A stretch of DNA of 64,000 bases from Ostrinia nubilalis (Eukaryota > Arthropoda > Insecta > Lepidoptera > Crambidae): positions 12,728,001 through 12,792,000 of the forward strand of contig NC_087108.1 in the NCBI RefSeq assembly GCF_963855985.1. Reading direction: 5' to 3'. Under the pieces are notes generated by a model, which saw only the letters and a list, made by a program, of their open reading frames with translations, was not told the DNA's origin and ran no database searches. The position numbers and the translations under genes were made by a program. Of the stretch, positions 37,711 through 48,100 are shown piece after piece. Numbering within the stretch: position 1 is the first letter of the stretch; the number at the start of each line of letters is the position of its first letter.

Positions 37711-39615
37711 TCAATCGACTTCCTCAATGACGGGGCCGTCGCTCCCGCCAGCGCCGCCGCCCCTGCGAGCCCCGCCCGCCCCGGCCCCCGCCCCATGAAG
37801 CTTCTTCATCAGCGGAGCGCACACACTGCTCACCTCCTTCAGCTTATCCTCATACTCCTCCTTCTCCGCCAACGAGTTAGCCTCCAACCACTTCAGCGCC
37901 TCCTCACACTTTCGACGCGCCTTCCCACAGTCAGGCTCGCCCAACTTCCCCCCGCTCTCATCTACCGCCTGCCGCACCCCATACAAATACGTCTCCAACT
38001 TATTCCGAGACGCCACCCTGTCTCTTTGACGGTCATCCTCATCCTTATACTTCTCAGCTTCAGACAACATCCTGTCGATCTCAGCTTGAGATAGTCTCCC
38101 TTTGTCATTCTTAATTACGATGTTCTTACTCTTTCCTGTGCTGTTCTCTTTAGCAGATACGTTAAGAATACCATTAGCATCCAAATCAAAGGTGACGTCA
38201 ATTTGTGGAACTCCTCGTGGAGCAGGCGGTATACCGGTCAGATCGAAAGTCCCAAGCAAGTTGTTGTCTTTTGTCATAGCTCTTTCGCCTTCGTAGACCT
38301 GAATGGTGACGGCAGGTTGGTTGTCAGAGTACGTGGTGAACGTCTGCGAGTGTTTGCAAGGAATCTTGGCATTACGTTCGACTATTTTTGTCATAACTCC
38401 TCCAGCTGTTTCAATCCCTAATGACAGAGGGGCAACATCGACAAGTAAGACATCCTGTATCTTTGAATGACGTTCTCCACTAAGAATAGCAGCTTGTACT
38501 GCAGCGCCATAAGCGACAGCTTCATCAGGATTGATTGACAAGTTCAGTTTCTTGCCATTGAAGAAATTTTGGAGCAGGCTTTGGACTTTGGGTATACGCG
38601 TTGAACCTCCAACAAGAACAATATCGTGGATGGAAGTCTTGTCCATTTTAGCATCCTTCAATGCTTTTTCCACCGGTTCCAGTGTTATTCTGAAAAGATC
38701 AGCGTTGAGCTCTTCAAACCGTGCTCGGGAAATACGAGAAAAGAAGTCGATTCCTTCATACAGGGCATCAATTTCAATACTTGCTTCGGTGCTTGAGGAT
38801 AGAGTCCGCTTTGCTCTTTCAGCTGCAGTGCGCAAGCGACGAAGAGACTTTGGGTTATTCTTTAGGTCTTTCTTGTGCTTTCTTTTAAATTCATCAGCAA
38901 GAAAGTTAACCAGTCTGCTATCAAAGTCCTCGCCACCGAGATGAGTGTCTCCAGCAGTAGCTTTCACCTCGAAAAGTGATCCTTCGTCGATAGTAAGAAT
39001 GGAAACATCGAAGGTTCCTCCTCCAAGATCAAAAATGAGTACATTCTTTTCTCCCTTTAAATCCTTATCAAGCCCGTACGCTAAAGCAGCGGCAGTAGGC
39101 TCATTGATGATACGCAAGACATTCAGCCCTGCAATAGCGCCAGCGTCTTTAGTTGCCTGTCTTTGGGAATCATTGAAGTAAGCTGGGACGGTAATGACTG
39201 CGTCTTTCACTGTTTTTCCAAGGTACACCCCAGCTATCTCTTTCATTTTGGTCAGAACCATGCTGCTGATCTCTTCTGGCGCGAACCGCTTGGTTTTACC
39301 TTTGTACTCGACTTGGATTTTTGGTTTTCCGCCATCATTGATGACTTTGAATGGCCAGTGTTTCAGGTCTTGCTGAATCTTAGGGTCGTCGAACTTGCGG
39401 CCAATAAGTCGTTTGGCGTCAAATATTGTGTTGCTTGGATTGAGAGCCACCTGGTTCTTGGCTGCGTCGCCAATGAGGCGCTCGGTGTCGGTGAAGGCGA
39501 CGTAGGACGGCGTGGTGCGGTTGCCCATGTCGTTGGCGATAATCTCCACGTTCCCATGCTGCCACACTCCCACGCAAGAATACGTCGTCCCTAAGTCAAT
39601 TCCAACCGCTGGCAT
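37711..39615 (-). CDS. Cytosolic Hsp70/Hsc70 chaperone, intronless
   Basis: 634 residues. Hsp70 signatures are in order: [13 protein letters not shown] (6-18), [12 protein letters not shown] (about 195-206), [13 protein letters not shown] (about 333-345), then the substrate-binding domain and the C-terminal EEVD that docks TPR co-chaperones. No signal peptide and no KDEL, so it is cytosolic/nuclear. The enzyme couples ATP hydrolysis to binding of unfolded segments. The usual GGMP tail repeats are replaced by a Gly/Ala/Arg-rich tail before EEVD. It is uninterrupted, as in stress-inducible insect Hsp70 genes, but I see no convincing array of heat-shock elements upstream. Inducible versus cognate is left open and no symbol is given. 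Confidence 0.97.
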   Translation of the reverse strand: MPAVGIDLGTTYSCVGVWQHGNVEIIANDMGNRTTPSYVAFTDTERLIGDAAKNQVALNPSNTIFDAKRLIGRKFDDPKIQQDLKHWPFKVINDGGKPKIQVEYKGKTKRFAPEEISSMVLTKMKEIAGVYLGKTVKDAVITVPAYFNDSQRQATKDAGAIAGLNVLRIINEPTAAALAYGLDKDLKGEKNVLIFDLGGGTFDVSILTIDEGSLFEVKATAGDTHLGGEDFDSRLVNFLADEFKRKHKKDLKNNPKSLRRLRTAAERAKRTLSSSTEASIEIDALYEGIDFFSRISRARFEELNADLFRITLEPVEKALKDAKMDKTSIHDIVLVGGSTRIPKVQSLLQNFFNGKKLNLSINPDEAVAYGAAVQAAILSGERHSKIQDVLLVDVAPLSLGIETAGGVMTKIVERNAKIPCKHSQTFTTYSDNQPAVTIQVYEGERAMTKDNNLLGTFDLTGIPPAPRGVPQIDVTFDLDANGILNVSAKENSTGKSKNIVIKNDKGRLSQAEIDRMLSEAEKYKDEDDRQRDRVASRNKLETYLYGVRQAVDESGGKLGEPDCGKARRKCEEALKWLEANSLAEKEEYEDKLKEVSSVCAPLMKKLHGAGAGAGGARRGGGAGGSDGPVIEEVD

Positions 39616-40183
39616 TTTTGTATTTTATAGATTTTATCCGCAATGAATTTTTGTTTCGCAATAATTTGATTATTTTGACTTAGATATTTTTTTCTAAAAA
39701 TCTAATCTGTTGACGTTATTCATAACTAACTGCCAGTAATAAAAGCTATCCTCTGGTATATTATTAAAGCAGTTTCCTTTAAGCTCTGTATTATTTAATT
39801 AAATCAAATTATAATTCAAAAATATTTAAATAAAGTATTAAAACATTTATTCCTAAAGAACAATACAACGCTATCATTGTTAGTGAAATTTAAAAAAAAC
39901 CAGATGACATTGACAGGTTTATTGACTTTGGCACTTGACAGCTGTGCTTGACAGTGACATTGACAATTATTTATTATTCTTTGTGAGATTTGAGATTTGC
40001 CTGCAGTTTTTAAAATTTTCCTTTTAGTAAAATAATTCTTTTAAACCATCAAATTAAAGCATTTGCAATAGTATAGTTAGCTGCATAGTACACAGCTAGG
40101 TGTTTAAACAAATAACAAAATTCAGGCATGTCAACATAACCTTTAAAAGTACTGTATTTTTGATTTTATAAAAACAAAGAACA
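39616..40183. promoter_or_regulatory. Divergent promoter region of Hsp70 and GPN3
   Basis: 568 bp separate the two start codons, facing apart. A cluster of TGACA/TTGACA motifs occupies 39905-39970. No clear TATA box was placed for GPN3. For Hsp70 the only TATAAA-like site (about 39625-39631) lies too near the ATG to be confident. No good NTTCNNGAANNTTC array is seen. Shared control is inferred from spacing only. Confidence 0.55.
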
Positions 40184-40228
40184 ATGCGGTATGCTCAGTT
40201 GGTTGTGGGCCCTGCAGGCAGCGGTAAA
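40184..40228 (+). CDS. GPN3: GPN3 exon 1
   Basis: ATG at 40184. 15 codons end on the P-loop Lys and the donor GTAAGT is at 40229. The intron falls between GSGK and ST of the P-loop. Confidence 0.9.
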
Positions 40229-43009
40229 GTAAGTTAGCTAGTTGATGTAGCAAAAGCTTGTTTCAAGTAGGTACTATTATTCTTGATATGCTTTGTTCAA
40301 ACATACAAACTTGTATGTACAGTGTATTGCATATCAGACTATATATTTTTGTTGCTAAACAGCACCTAATACAACTTCTTCAGATGTAGCATGATGTGCC
40401 ATGACCTATCCTTGAAAACGTAAAAGATAAACGCCAAGAAAGCTCGACAGACACTATATTTTTATGTTTTCTCAGTCTACCTACTGCTCCACCATAGTGA
40501 AGCATGCGAGTGATACAAAGCGCATCGTGGAGGTGGTCAACTTGGACCCGGCTGCAGAACATTTCGACTACGAGCCACTCGTGGACATCCGAGAGCTCAT
40601 ACACCTGGATGATGCTATGGAGGACGATGAACTGCAGTTTGGGCCTAATGGGGGCCTGGTATTTTGTATAGAGTGAGTTGCATTTGGGATTTAAAGTTAC
40701 ATCAAGACTATGTTCTAACATTGTTGACACTTTAAAACACAGATTCCCATCCTTTTTAAAAAAGAATAAGATTCACAATCCTGCAATGATCCTTCCTGAT
40801 GATAATATTCATTGGCAGCATGAGCATACCTAAATCTGCTTAAATTGTCACCTTCTACCTTCCAATTTATGTTTTTGAAAGTGTCCTTCATTCAATAACA
40901 AATCGAATATAAAGACTAACATGATTCTTTTTTTCATTCAAATAAAAAATTATCAGCTTTTACTGCTGAGCTTTCACATCTAAAAATGTTAACTTTTTTG
41001 GCATTATAAATACCCACAAAAATATCAATCATAGTTTTTTTTTTTTTTGCAGAACCTTACTAGAAAACTGTGATTGGTTAGAAGAACAGTTAGGGGATGT
41101 GGACGATGACTACCTGCTATTTGATTGTCCTGGCCAAATAGAACTGTACACACACTTACCGGTGATGAGGCGGCTGGTGGACCAGCTGCAGCGATGGAAC
41201 TTCAGGATCTGTGTAGTATTCATGGTGGATTCACAGTTCATGGTGGATGGTGCTAAGTTCTTATCAGGTCCTTGCTGTTTAAAGTCACACTACACCTTAT
41301 CACTTCACTACACTGTAAAAAAAACACTAGTCTTTCAGTTCCATCCACTTTTTAAGTTTATGCAAAAGTTTTTCACACAAAAACTGCAGTTTGCAACTAC
41401 CCTCTCACTATCAAAACCTACACACAAAACTTTTTCGTTCGTTAATCCCAACTAATATTATAAATGCGAAAGTAACTCTGTCTGTCTGTTACGCTTTCCC
41501 GCTTAAACCTCGCAACCGATTTTGATGAAATTTGGCATAGAGATAGTTTGAGTCCCGGGAAAGAACATAGGATAGTTTTTATCCCGGTTTTTGAAACAGG
41601 GACGCGCGCGATAAAGTTTTTCTGTGACAGACAAAATTCCACGCGGGCGAAGCCGCGGGCGGAAAGCTAGTTCAAAGATATACCTAACACATTTATCAAA
41701 TTGTCATAGTACCTACTTGTGATCCACCAATCTCAATATTTTCGTCAACTTCTTGCACACTTTAAACTAACGAAATTACTTTTACTTGCAGGCACCATGG
41801 CAGCTCTCAGTGTCATGGTGAATCTAGAATTGCCACATGTAAATATCCTGACTAAAATGGATCTGCTTAGCAAATCAGCCAGAAGTCAACTGGATGGGTT
41901 AGTATTATTTTAACCAATAGGGTACACTTCCTAGTCATTTGAGATACTTTTTATATTATGGTGTTACTACGCGCCCCATAGATTTGACGCGGCAAATTTT
42001 GGGGGGTGTGACGTCATCAGGTCGCGAACTAAGTTTCAATTCAAAAATCGAATTCTAGCTAAAACCAACGCGGGCGCACGCATGCGTGTGTATCGAAAAA
42101 TAAGTATTTTTCTATACAGAAAACGTGTTTTTGCAAGCAATTGTTTCTTTTATTAGAAATTGTGAACTAAAGTAAAACCAGGCCTGTTCATCTCCGCGAG
42201 TTTACATCGAAAATAAAACACGCACGATGGCCCACCTACAGGATACTATTCATACTATTCGACAAGGCCTCACATACGAGCGAACATTGACTCACGCACG
42301 CGTATTCTTGAGTATGATGGAAGAAAATGAAGAAAATAGTGTACTAAATTACTGTGCAGTATTTAACTGCCTAAATAATATAAAAACACAGAATGTACTT
42401 TTTTAAGTTGCCTCAAGACACTGAGAGGTAAATAAGTAGTTAATATTATTCATGCTAAATCATGTATTTCCTCCGCCATTTTCCGCAGTTTGGCACCTCA
42501 CGTCACATCATTTTAGCGAAGTCAGCCCTATAGCTTCGGCGCAGTGCCGATCACAGGCAAATTATTACACCATATTGTTAATGACATTGAGCATACATTT
42601 TTTTAAATACCTTCGCGAAGTAAAACTTCTGTACGTAGTACTTATTATTATTCTGTGGTAAAACTAACAAGTGTATGACGTAAAACTTTCAACTAACTGA
42701 ATTTAGATAAATATTAAAATACATTTTATTTCTTACAGTTACTTGGATCCAGACCCGCACATTTTGCTAGCAGACATGAGAAATGCAAAGTCGAAGTGGC
42801 ACGAGAAATACGCCAAACTAACAGAAGCGATTGGGGAGGTCATAGAAAATTTCAGCCTCGTCCGGTTCTACCCTCTAAACATAAAGGAGGAAGAGAGCAT
42901 AGAGAACATTCTGCTGACCATAGACAACATTATACAGTATGGTGAAGATGCTGATGTCAAAATAAAAGATTTTGAGGAACAAGACCCTGATGATGCAGAT
43001 GATGATTGA
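40184..43009 (+). CDS. GPN3: GPN-loop GTPase 3, five exons
   Basis: Exons 40184-40228, 40476-40672, 41053-41267, 41792-41897 and 42739-43009 join in phase to 277 residues, the usual family length. Motifs: P-loop GPAGSGKST (9-17), split by the first intron, the Gly-Pro-Asn loop FGPNGG (70-75), [15 protein letters not shown] (105-119) and the guanine-specificity motif TKMD (173-176). GPN3 acts with GPN1 in assembly and nuclear import of RNA polymerase II. The acidic C-terminus ends DPDDADDD. The start is the Met of [12 protein letters not shown], which aligns with the family's MPRYAQL opening. A Helitron sits in intron 3. The gene converges on PHF12. Confidence 0.95.
40476..40672 (+). CDS. GPN3: GPN3 exon 2
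   Basis: Acceptor CTCAG ends at 40475 and donor GTGAGT starts at 40673. Encodes [15 protein letters not shown] and the [10 protein letters not shown] loop. It ends two bases into a Glu codon. Confidence 0.93.
41053..41267 (+). CDS. GPN3: GPN3 exon 3
   Basis: A long T tract and GCAG end at 41052, and the donor GTCCTT is at 41268. Encodes the [15 protein letters not shown] switch region and [14 protein letters not shown]. Confidence 0.93.
41446..41670 (+). mobile_element. Short Helitron in GPN3 intron 3
   Basis: It begins TCCCAACTAATATTATAAAT after an A and ends GCGGGCGGAAAGCTAG before a T, with a GC hairpin just inside the 3' end. 225 bp. By eye it matches the 59917-60157 copy at every base except the GTCT microsatellite (2 versus 6 units). 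Confidence 0.82.
41792..41897 (+). CDS. GPN3: GPN3 exon 4
   Basis: Acceptor TTGCAG ends at 41791 and donor GTTAGT is at 41898. Encodes [20 protein letters not shown] and the G4 motif TKMDLLS. Confidence 0.93.
41898..42738 (+). other. GPN3 intron 4
   Basis: AT-rich, 841 bp, with no gene or clear repeat ends. A short palindromic GC patch occurs near 42065-42085. Confidence 0.5.
42739..43009 (+). CDS. GPN3: GPN3 exon 5 and stop
   Basis: Acceptor TTACAG ends at 42738. Encodes [12 protein letters not shown], the VRFYPL core and the acidic tail. TGA is at 43007-43009, and AATAAA at 43013-43018 is only 4 bases downstream. Confidence 0.93.
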
Positions 43010-43012
43010 GCC

Positions 43013-43018
43013 AATAAA
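43013..43018 (+). terminator. GPN3: GPN3 poly(A) signal
   Basis: AATAAA, four bases after the stop codon. Minus-strand AATAAA signals (TTTATT at 43051-43056 and 43143-43148) for the convergent PHF12 transcript lie close by. Confidence 0.7.
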
Positions 43019-44559
43019 GTACTTTTGATAAAAAATAATTTGTTTTTTTCTTTATTGAAGAATATTCTTACATTTTGAATTTGCTGTAACCCAGCCTAAA
43101 ACCTAATAAGACAGAATGAAATAAACATATAATACAAACATTATTTATTACAGAAATTGATATGCAACTAATGTGATCAACACAATATCATTAGACATTT
43201 CATAATAAACAGTAATTCAGGAACAAAGGATAAGAGAAGAACACATTCAGGGCAATTCAAGATTCGTATCTTTCCTATGCTTAACTGAGAGAAAATATGA
43301 ATAAATACTTGGTTTTAAGCCTTCCTCTATGTTGTCAAATGCATATATTTAAAATTTATGCGTAAGAATGGAAAAAGGATTATTTACAAAAGCACAATAC
43401 ACAGCAAGACAACTGATAGGATACATGTAGTTCAGGCGTCTAAATAATTTTAAACCCCTTAACAAAAGTTATACATACATTCTGTTTGTATAACTGCGTA
43501 AAGAGGAAATAGTATGCTATAATAATATGACTCGAGTCATTTAGGCAATATTTTAGTCTACAATTAACCACATTTACTATGGCAGTAACATGTATTATTT
43601 AATAATAACTTCAAATCAGTAATTTATAAGCCCAATAAATGACTTATCATTATTACAATAAAATATTTGCTTATTTTGGACATCATAATAATAACTTATA
43701 TTACATTCACCCCTTGATTCTAGCAATTTGGTGGTAATTCAAAAGTACAGTCGACAGCAGCAGATCAGACTATACAGGCAACCTGAATAAACTCCGGCAA
43801 ACGTCACTTCGACACTACTGAATATCGACATGACTTTACTTCGACACTACACTGACAAAGGCGTACTGTCGAAGTAACGTTTGTCGGAGTTTATTTAGGT
43901 AGCCGACTATAGATTTTGTTGCAATATAGTACCTATTTGAACTACATAAGATCGGCCTGCGTATAGCTTGATTTCGTCTGTACACAGGGACATAAATACA
44001 GGATGAATATTCAATATCCTAACTCCTCAAAAAGATAACAAGATACTTAATTATAGATTCATATCAATACATAGGGGTTTACTCCCAACGCTGGGACGTT
44101 ATGTCACCCTTCAATTCTGCTCCTTTATCAAAAATCCTACACATTCTTATAATTAGAATAACAATCTATTTTCCTATGTATGTTATACATATTAATTGTC
44201 ACTAAAACATAAATATTACGTCAAGTCTTTCCACTTAGAGCTGTAACCACATCAAAGGCCGAAAACTTAGTTCACTGGTCACACGTACACAACACGAATA
44301 AAAAGTGCATTGAGAGAAAGTAAATCAATAGTCCACTTTTCGCCTTCTAAACTGAAAGTAGAGTTATTTGTACGCTACTGATTGTCTGAGACATTCAGGG
44401 GAGAGCTCACAGCAAAGAGAAGTTGGATTCAGTGCGCAAAACCTTAACGTAGGCGCCAGCTATAACATTACACCTCGTATTAAGCAACTACGCACAAGAC
44501 GGGTTCCACTCAAGCATAGACTCAAGTCTAATGAACTGAGTGGAAAATCTAGTGGCGTT
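43019..44559 (-). other. PHF12: Probable PHF12 3' UTR and convergent gene boundary
   Basis: No coding potential. Minus-strand AATAAA at 43143-43148 or 43051-43056 could end PHF12, giving a 3' UTR of about 1.8-1.9 kb. It holds one hairpin element (43777-43904). The remainder shows nothing recognisable. Confidence 0.45.
43777..43904. repeat. Hairpin MITE-like inverted repeat
   Basis: Two 38-bp arms (43777-43814 and 43867-43904) pair with few mismatches. They contain AATAAACTCCGGCAAACG and its complement around a 52-bp loop. Confidence 0.7.
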
Positions 44560-45013
44560 GCTAGTGGAGTATACGCTTGATCGGTTACAGAGTGAGTTAC
44601 GATCAAAATGGCGTCGACACAGATTCGGGATCTACCCTCATCACGCTTTGCTTGAGTCTCGACGTGCTCTATCATAGGGCAGGCTCATCAGGCATGTCCA
44701 TATACGGAAGGGCTCATGTAAGAGGTACTAACTTACTAAGATGTGGAAGTCCATGTGATAGAGAATCGGGATCTACCCAGGCTGGCAGCGTTGACTCGTA
44801 TTCGTATCCCGTTATAGGGCAGGCTCATCATACGGGAAGGACGCGTTATCGGTGATTCTGAAGACAATCTCATATAGAGAGGTTATGTACAATGGCGCCG
44901 ATTAGAATCTGGATCTACCCACGCTGGCAGCAGATTCTCGGCGTGTATTACAATGCAGGCTCGTCTGGCATGTCCATATACGGGAATGGGGCGTTATCTG
45001 TGATACTGAAGAC
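44560..45013 (-). repeat. Tandem copies of the PHF12 terminal exon end
   Basis: Three units of about 140 bp. GCAGGCTCRTC followed by CATGTCCATATACGG or its remnant and GTGATWCTGAAGAC recurs at about 44680, 44819 and 44955 (coding copy). GATCTACCC with GGCAGC recurs between the units. Confidence 0.8.
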
Positions 45014-45164
45014 GTAGTGCGCGCATCCGAAGGCCAGCAGAGCGCCGTGCGGTAGCAGCGCCGAGCCCTCCCACGCACCTTCCGGGGTTTCCGGCTCTCG
45101 CTCGGGACAGTGGCACGAGGACGATTCGGAGTCCGACATCGGGAGTGTTAGGGAGCCGTTGATC
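44948..45164 (-). CDS. PHF12: PHF12 last exon: FHA C-terminal strands and stop
   Basis: Acceptor GTTCCAG precedes 45164. It encodes LPMSDSESSSCHCPEREPE, then GAWEGSALLPHGALLAFGC, YVFSITDN and a short tail MDMPDEPAL before TAA (44948-44950). Copies of this exon's end recur twice in the 3' UTR at a spacing of about 137-140 bp. Confidence 0.87.
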
Positions 45165-48100
45165 CTGGAACGTTACAACATTACTTTTAGTCCATTGATT
45201 GTATTTACTAGAGGTGATAGCTTTACTCACGCACTAGCTACAGACGATATTCAGGAAGTTTACAATTATTTTTACTAGATTATAGTGAATATTTCGAAAG
45301 CTAATGGACGTCTGTCTTGGAGAATAAAATGTCAACAGCTCAGCGCAGGAGCGACCCACGCAACACACAGCCATTGGTCCAACCAAAGTTGTATAGGTAC
45401 TATCGGGGACTCGGACGCCTTGACACCTTAAGGACCTAAATTGTTTGCACACACACGCTCGATTATGCTACGCCCCTGTTCATTAATATTTCGGGTCTAA
45501 GCAGCGTCGGCGCTCCACTGTAGATGTTTGCCCTAGCAAACCAAGCTCTATGTAAAGCGTTTTGGATTGAGTATTGCTTACCCGCATCCGTAGCGCTCGC
45601 GGGACTACTTGGGTAGAAGGTTTGAAAGGAACAGTTTGGCAACGTCGCATTTTAGTCAATGTGAATCCCAATAAAGAATCGCTACAAAACAGTGTGCAGC
45701 CCCCCTAGTGTCCCACCTGTGGGCCGCCCTAGTGTCCCACCTGTGGGCCGCGTGCGGGCGCCGGCTGCCCAGCGGGAGCGGCTGCGGCGCCTGCTCCTCA
45801 TCCAGGCGAGGCGAGGCGGCGGCCGCGTCGCAGGTATAAAGGACGCCGTTGACTAGTGTCCCCCACTCGGAATAGTTGATCAGCTCGAAGTGGCGTGTCA
45901 CCTGATGAGAACAATGGTATATTAAGGACCTTTTTACACAAGTCTCTTGTACTAATTTTAAAACACGGGGCTCAAAATTTACTGCCGGTAAACCCAAGAG
46001 ATGCGATCTGGAGTGAGGAATTGCACACCATTACGGATTGGTGCAGAGGATGTGGCACGAGTCCACAATTTTACCTACCTCGGGAGCGTCGTGTCAGAGA
46101 CTGGAGGTACCGAAGAGGACATCACTTCGCGCATTGCCAAGGCCAGAGCTACCTTCGCACAACTTCGCCCCGTATGGCCACGGAAACTGACCCGAAGGGG
46201 CAAAATCAAAATCTTCGGGTCCAACGTTTAATCCGTTCTGCTCTATGGGTATGAAACGTGGAAGGTCACCGAGGTCATCTCACACCAGCTGCAGGTCTTT
46301 GTCAACCGCTGCCTTCGCCGAACATTGTACTAATTTTAAAACAAAATCCATCATCCAGTAGCTCAGAGTGAAGAGCAGTTGTCCGGCAAGCGAAAGGTCG
46401 TGGGTACGATTCCCGCCTTAGGCAGTTCGATTTTTTTCAAGTTTTTCATTTATAATTTAAGACAAAAATTCTATAAAAATATCCGATCATACGCAAGTTG
46501 AACTCGCACACCACGGAAAAATTGGACGTGGTTATTAGTCTTCTTTGCCGAAACCACAGTGTCTAATATTTCGTGTCAGCCAAAAGAAGACGTCTACTGC
46601 TAGACGATCTTGCCACGGATTTCCATAACGTCTTGTCCTGCTTGCTCCAAATGCTTCCCGCAACCATCGCTAGATCGTCAGTCCACCTCCTGTAATATCA
46701 CGAGTGTACCTCATTCATGAAGATGGTAGCGTGGGAGGCCGGATACAGCGTCCCCCGGGTACAGTGTTTTCGCGTCCTATACCTCGTTCATGAAGATGGT
46801 GACGTGGGCAGCCGGGTACAGTGTCCCCTAGGTATAACGTCCCCTTGTCCCCTGTACCTCGTCCATGAAGATAGTGGCTTCAGCGGCCGGGTACAGCGTC
46901 CCCTGTGTATAGCGTCCCTTGTCCCTGTACCTCGTCCATGAAGATGGTGGCGTGGTGCGGCGCGGCGCGGCGACAGGCGGGCAGGCGCAGGCCGCAGCCG
47001 CTGTCCGTGCCCACTGTGAGAGCAGCGCGCCGCATCGCAACGGGGCTCCCGGCTAGCGCTCCCATGCCGTCGCTGAAACACGCGACATACAGGTTAAATA
47101 GCGCAATAGCTTTTTTTTTTATGTGACAGGAGGCAAACGAGCAGACGGATCACCTGTAAGTGATTACCGTCGCCCATAGACACCCGCAGACCCAGGGGCG
47201 TTACAGGTGCGTTGCCGGCCTTTAAGGTGAAGATACGCTCTCCTCTTGAAAGCTTGCAGGTCGTATCCGTCCGGAAACACCGCAGACGACAGTCCGCTGA
47301 TTTCAACCTCTTTAAATTTTATTAAGATTATAATGGTACCACCAGTAACATCCTGAAAAACGTTCATCGGGTCACTGAAAATGCGTGAGCGAGCAATGAT
47401 GTTATTTAGCGTCTTAGAGTTACTCTGCCATTGCGATAGGGTTGACTGCTGCAAGAAGCTATTTTTATTATTAGTATATTTTTCTTTCCACATGGATTTT
47501 CTTTATAATGGGTGAAGAACACGCGCGCCTACGGCACTCACTACTCGCTCGTAAATTCTTGGTGGATTAAACCCACCGGTGGACACGCCGCGCGCGTTTT
47601 GAGATGGCCTGCTGACACTGTCACTCGACAGACTCTGAAGTCACTGACCAAACGTGAGCAGTGGTGAGGTATAGAAAATGTACGTGTGAATTTATATGTT
47701 CGTTCGTAAATGTACTCACTGTGCAACAGGACTAAACGTAGCTCGCACATAGGCGTCACAGGGCGGCACGGGGGCGCCCCACACAGTAGGGCGGTGCCCT
47801 GGTAGGCTAGAGCGCGCCCCGCTAACGGCGCATGTGTAGTAGATACATGGGTCTACTCACTGCGCAACAGGGCTGAGTGTAGCTCGCACATAGGGTCATA
47901 GGCGTGCCTGAGACTATGCCTACCTACTAGAGCAGACCAGCTAGTAGGGCCACGTGTAGTAAATGCTTGGGTCTACTTACTGTGTACGTAGTATTGCGGC
48001 CGTACGTAATACGTAGTAGGGCGCGTCCTGCTAGAGCCGCGTGTGTAGTAAATGCCTAGGTCTTCTCACTGCGCAACGGGACTGAGTGTAGCTCGCACAT

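Noticed and set aside
37795..39594. Plus-strand open frames opposite the Hsp70 gene
   Set aside because: Codon-bias shadows of the Hsp70 frame with no motifs.
46357..46440. Functional tRNA gene
   Set aside because: A- and B-box-like motifs are present, but the acceptor and anticodon stems do not fold. Better as a SINE head.
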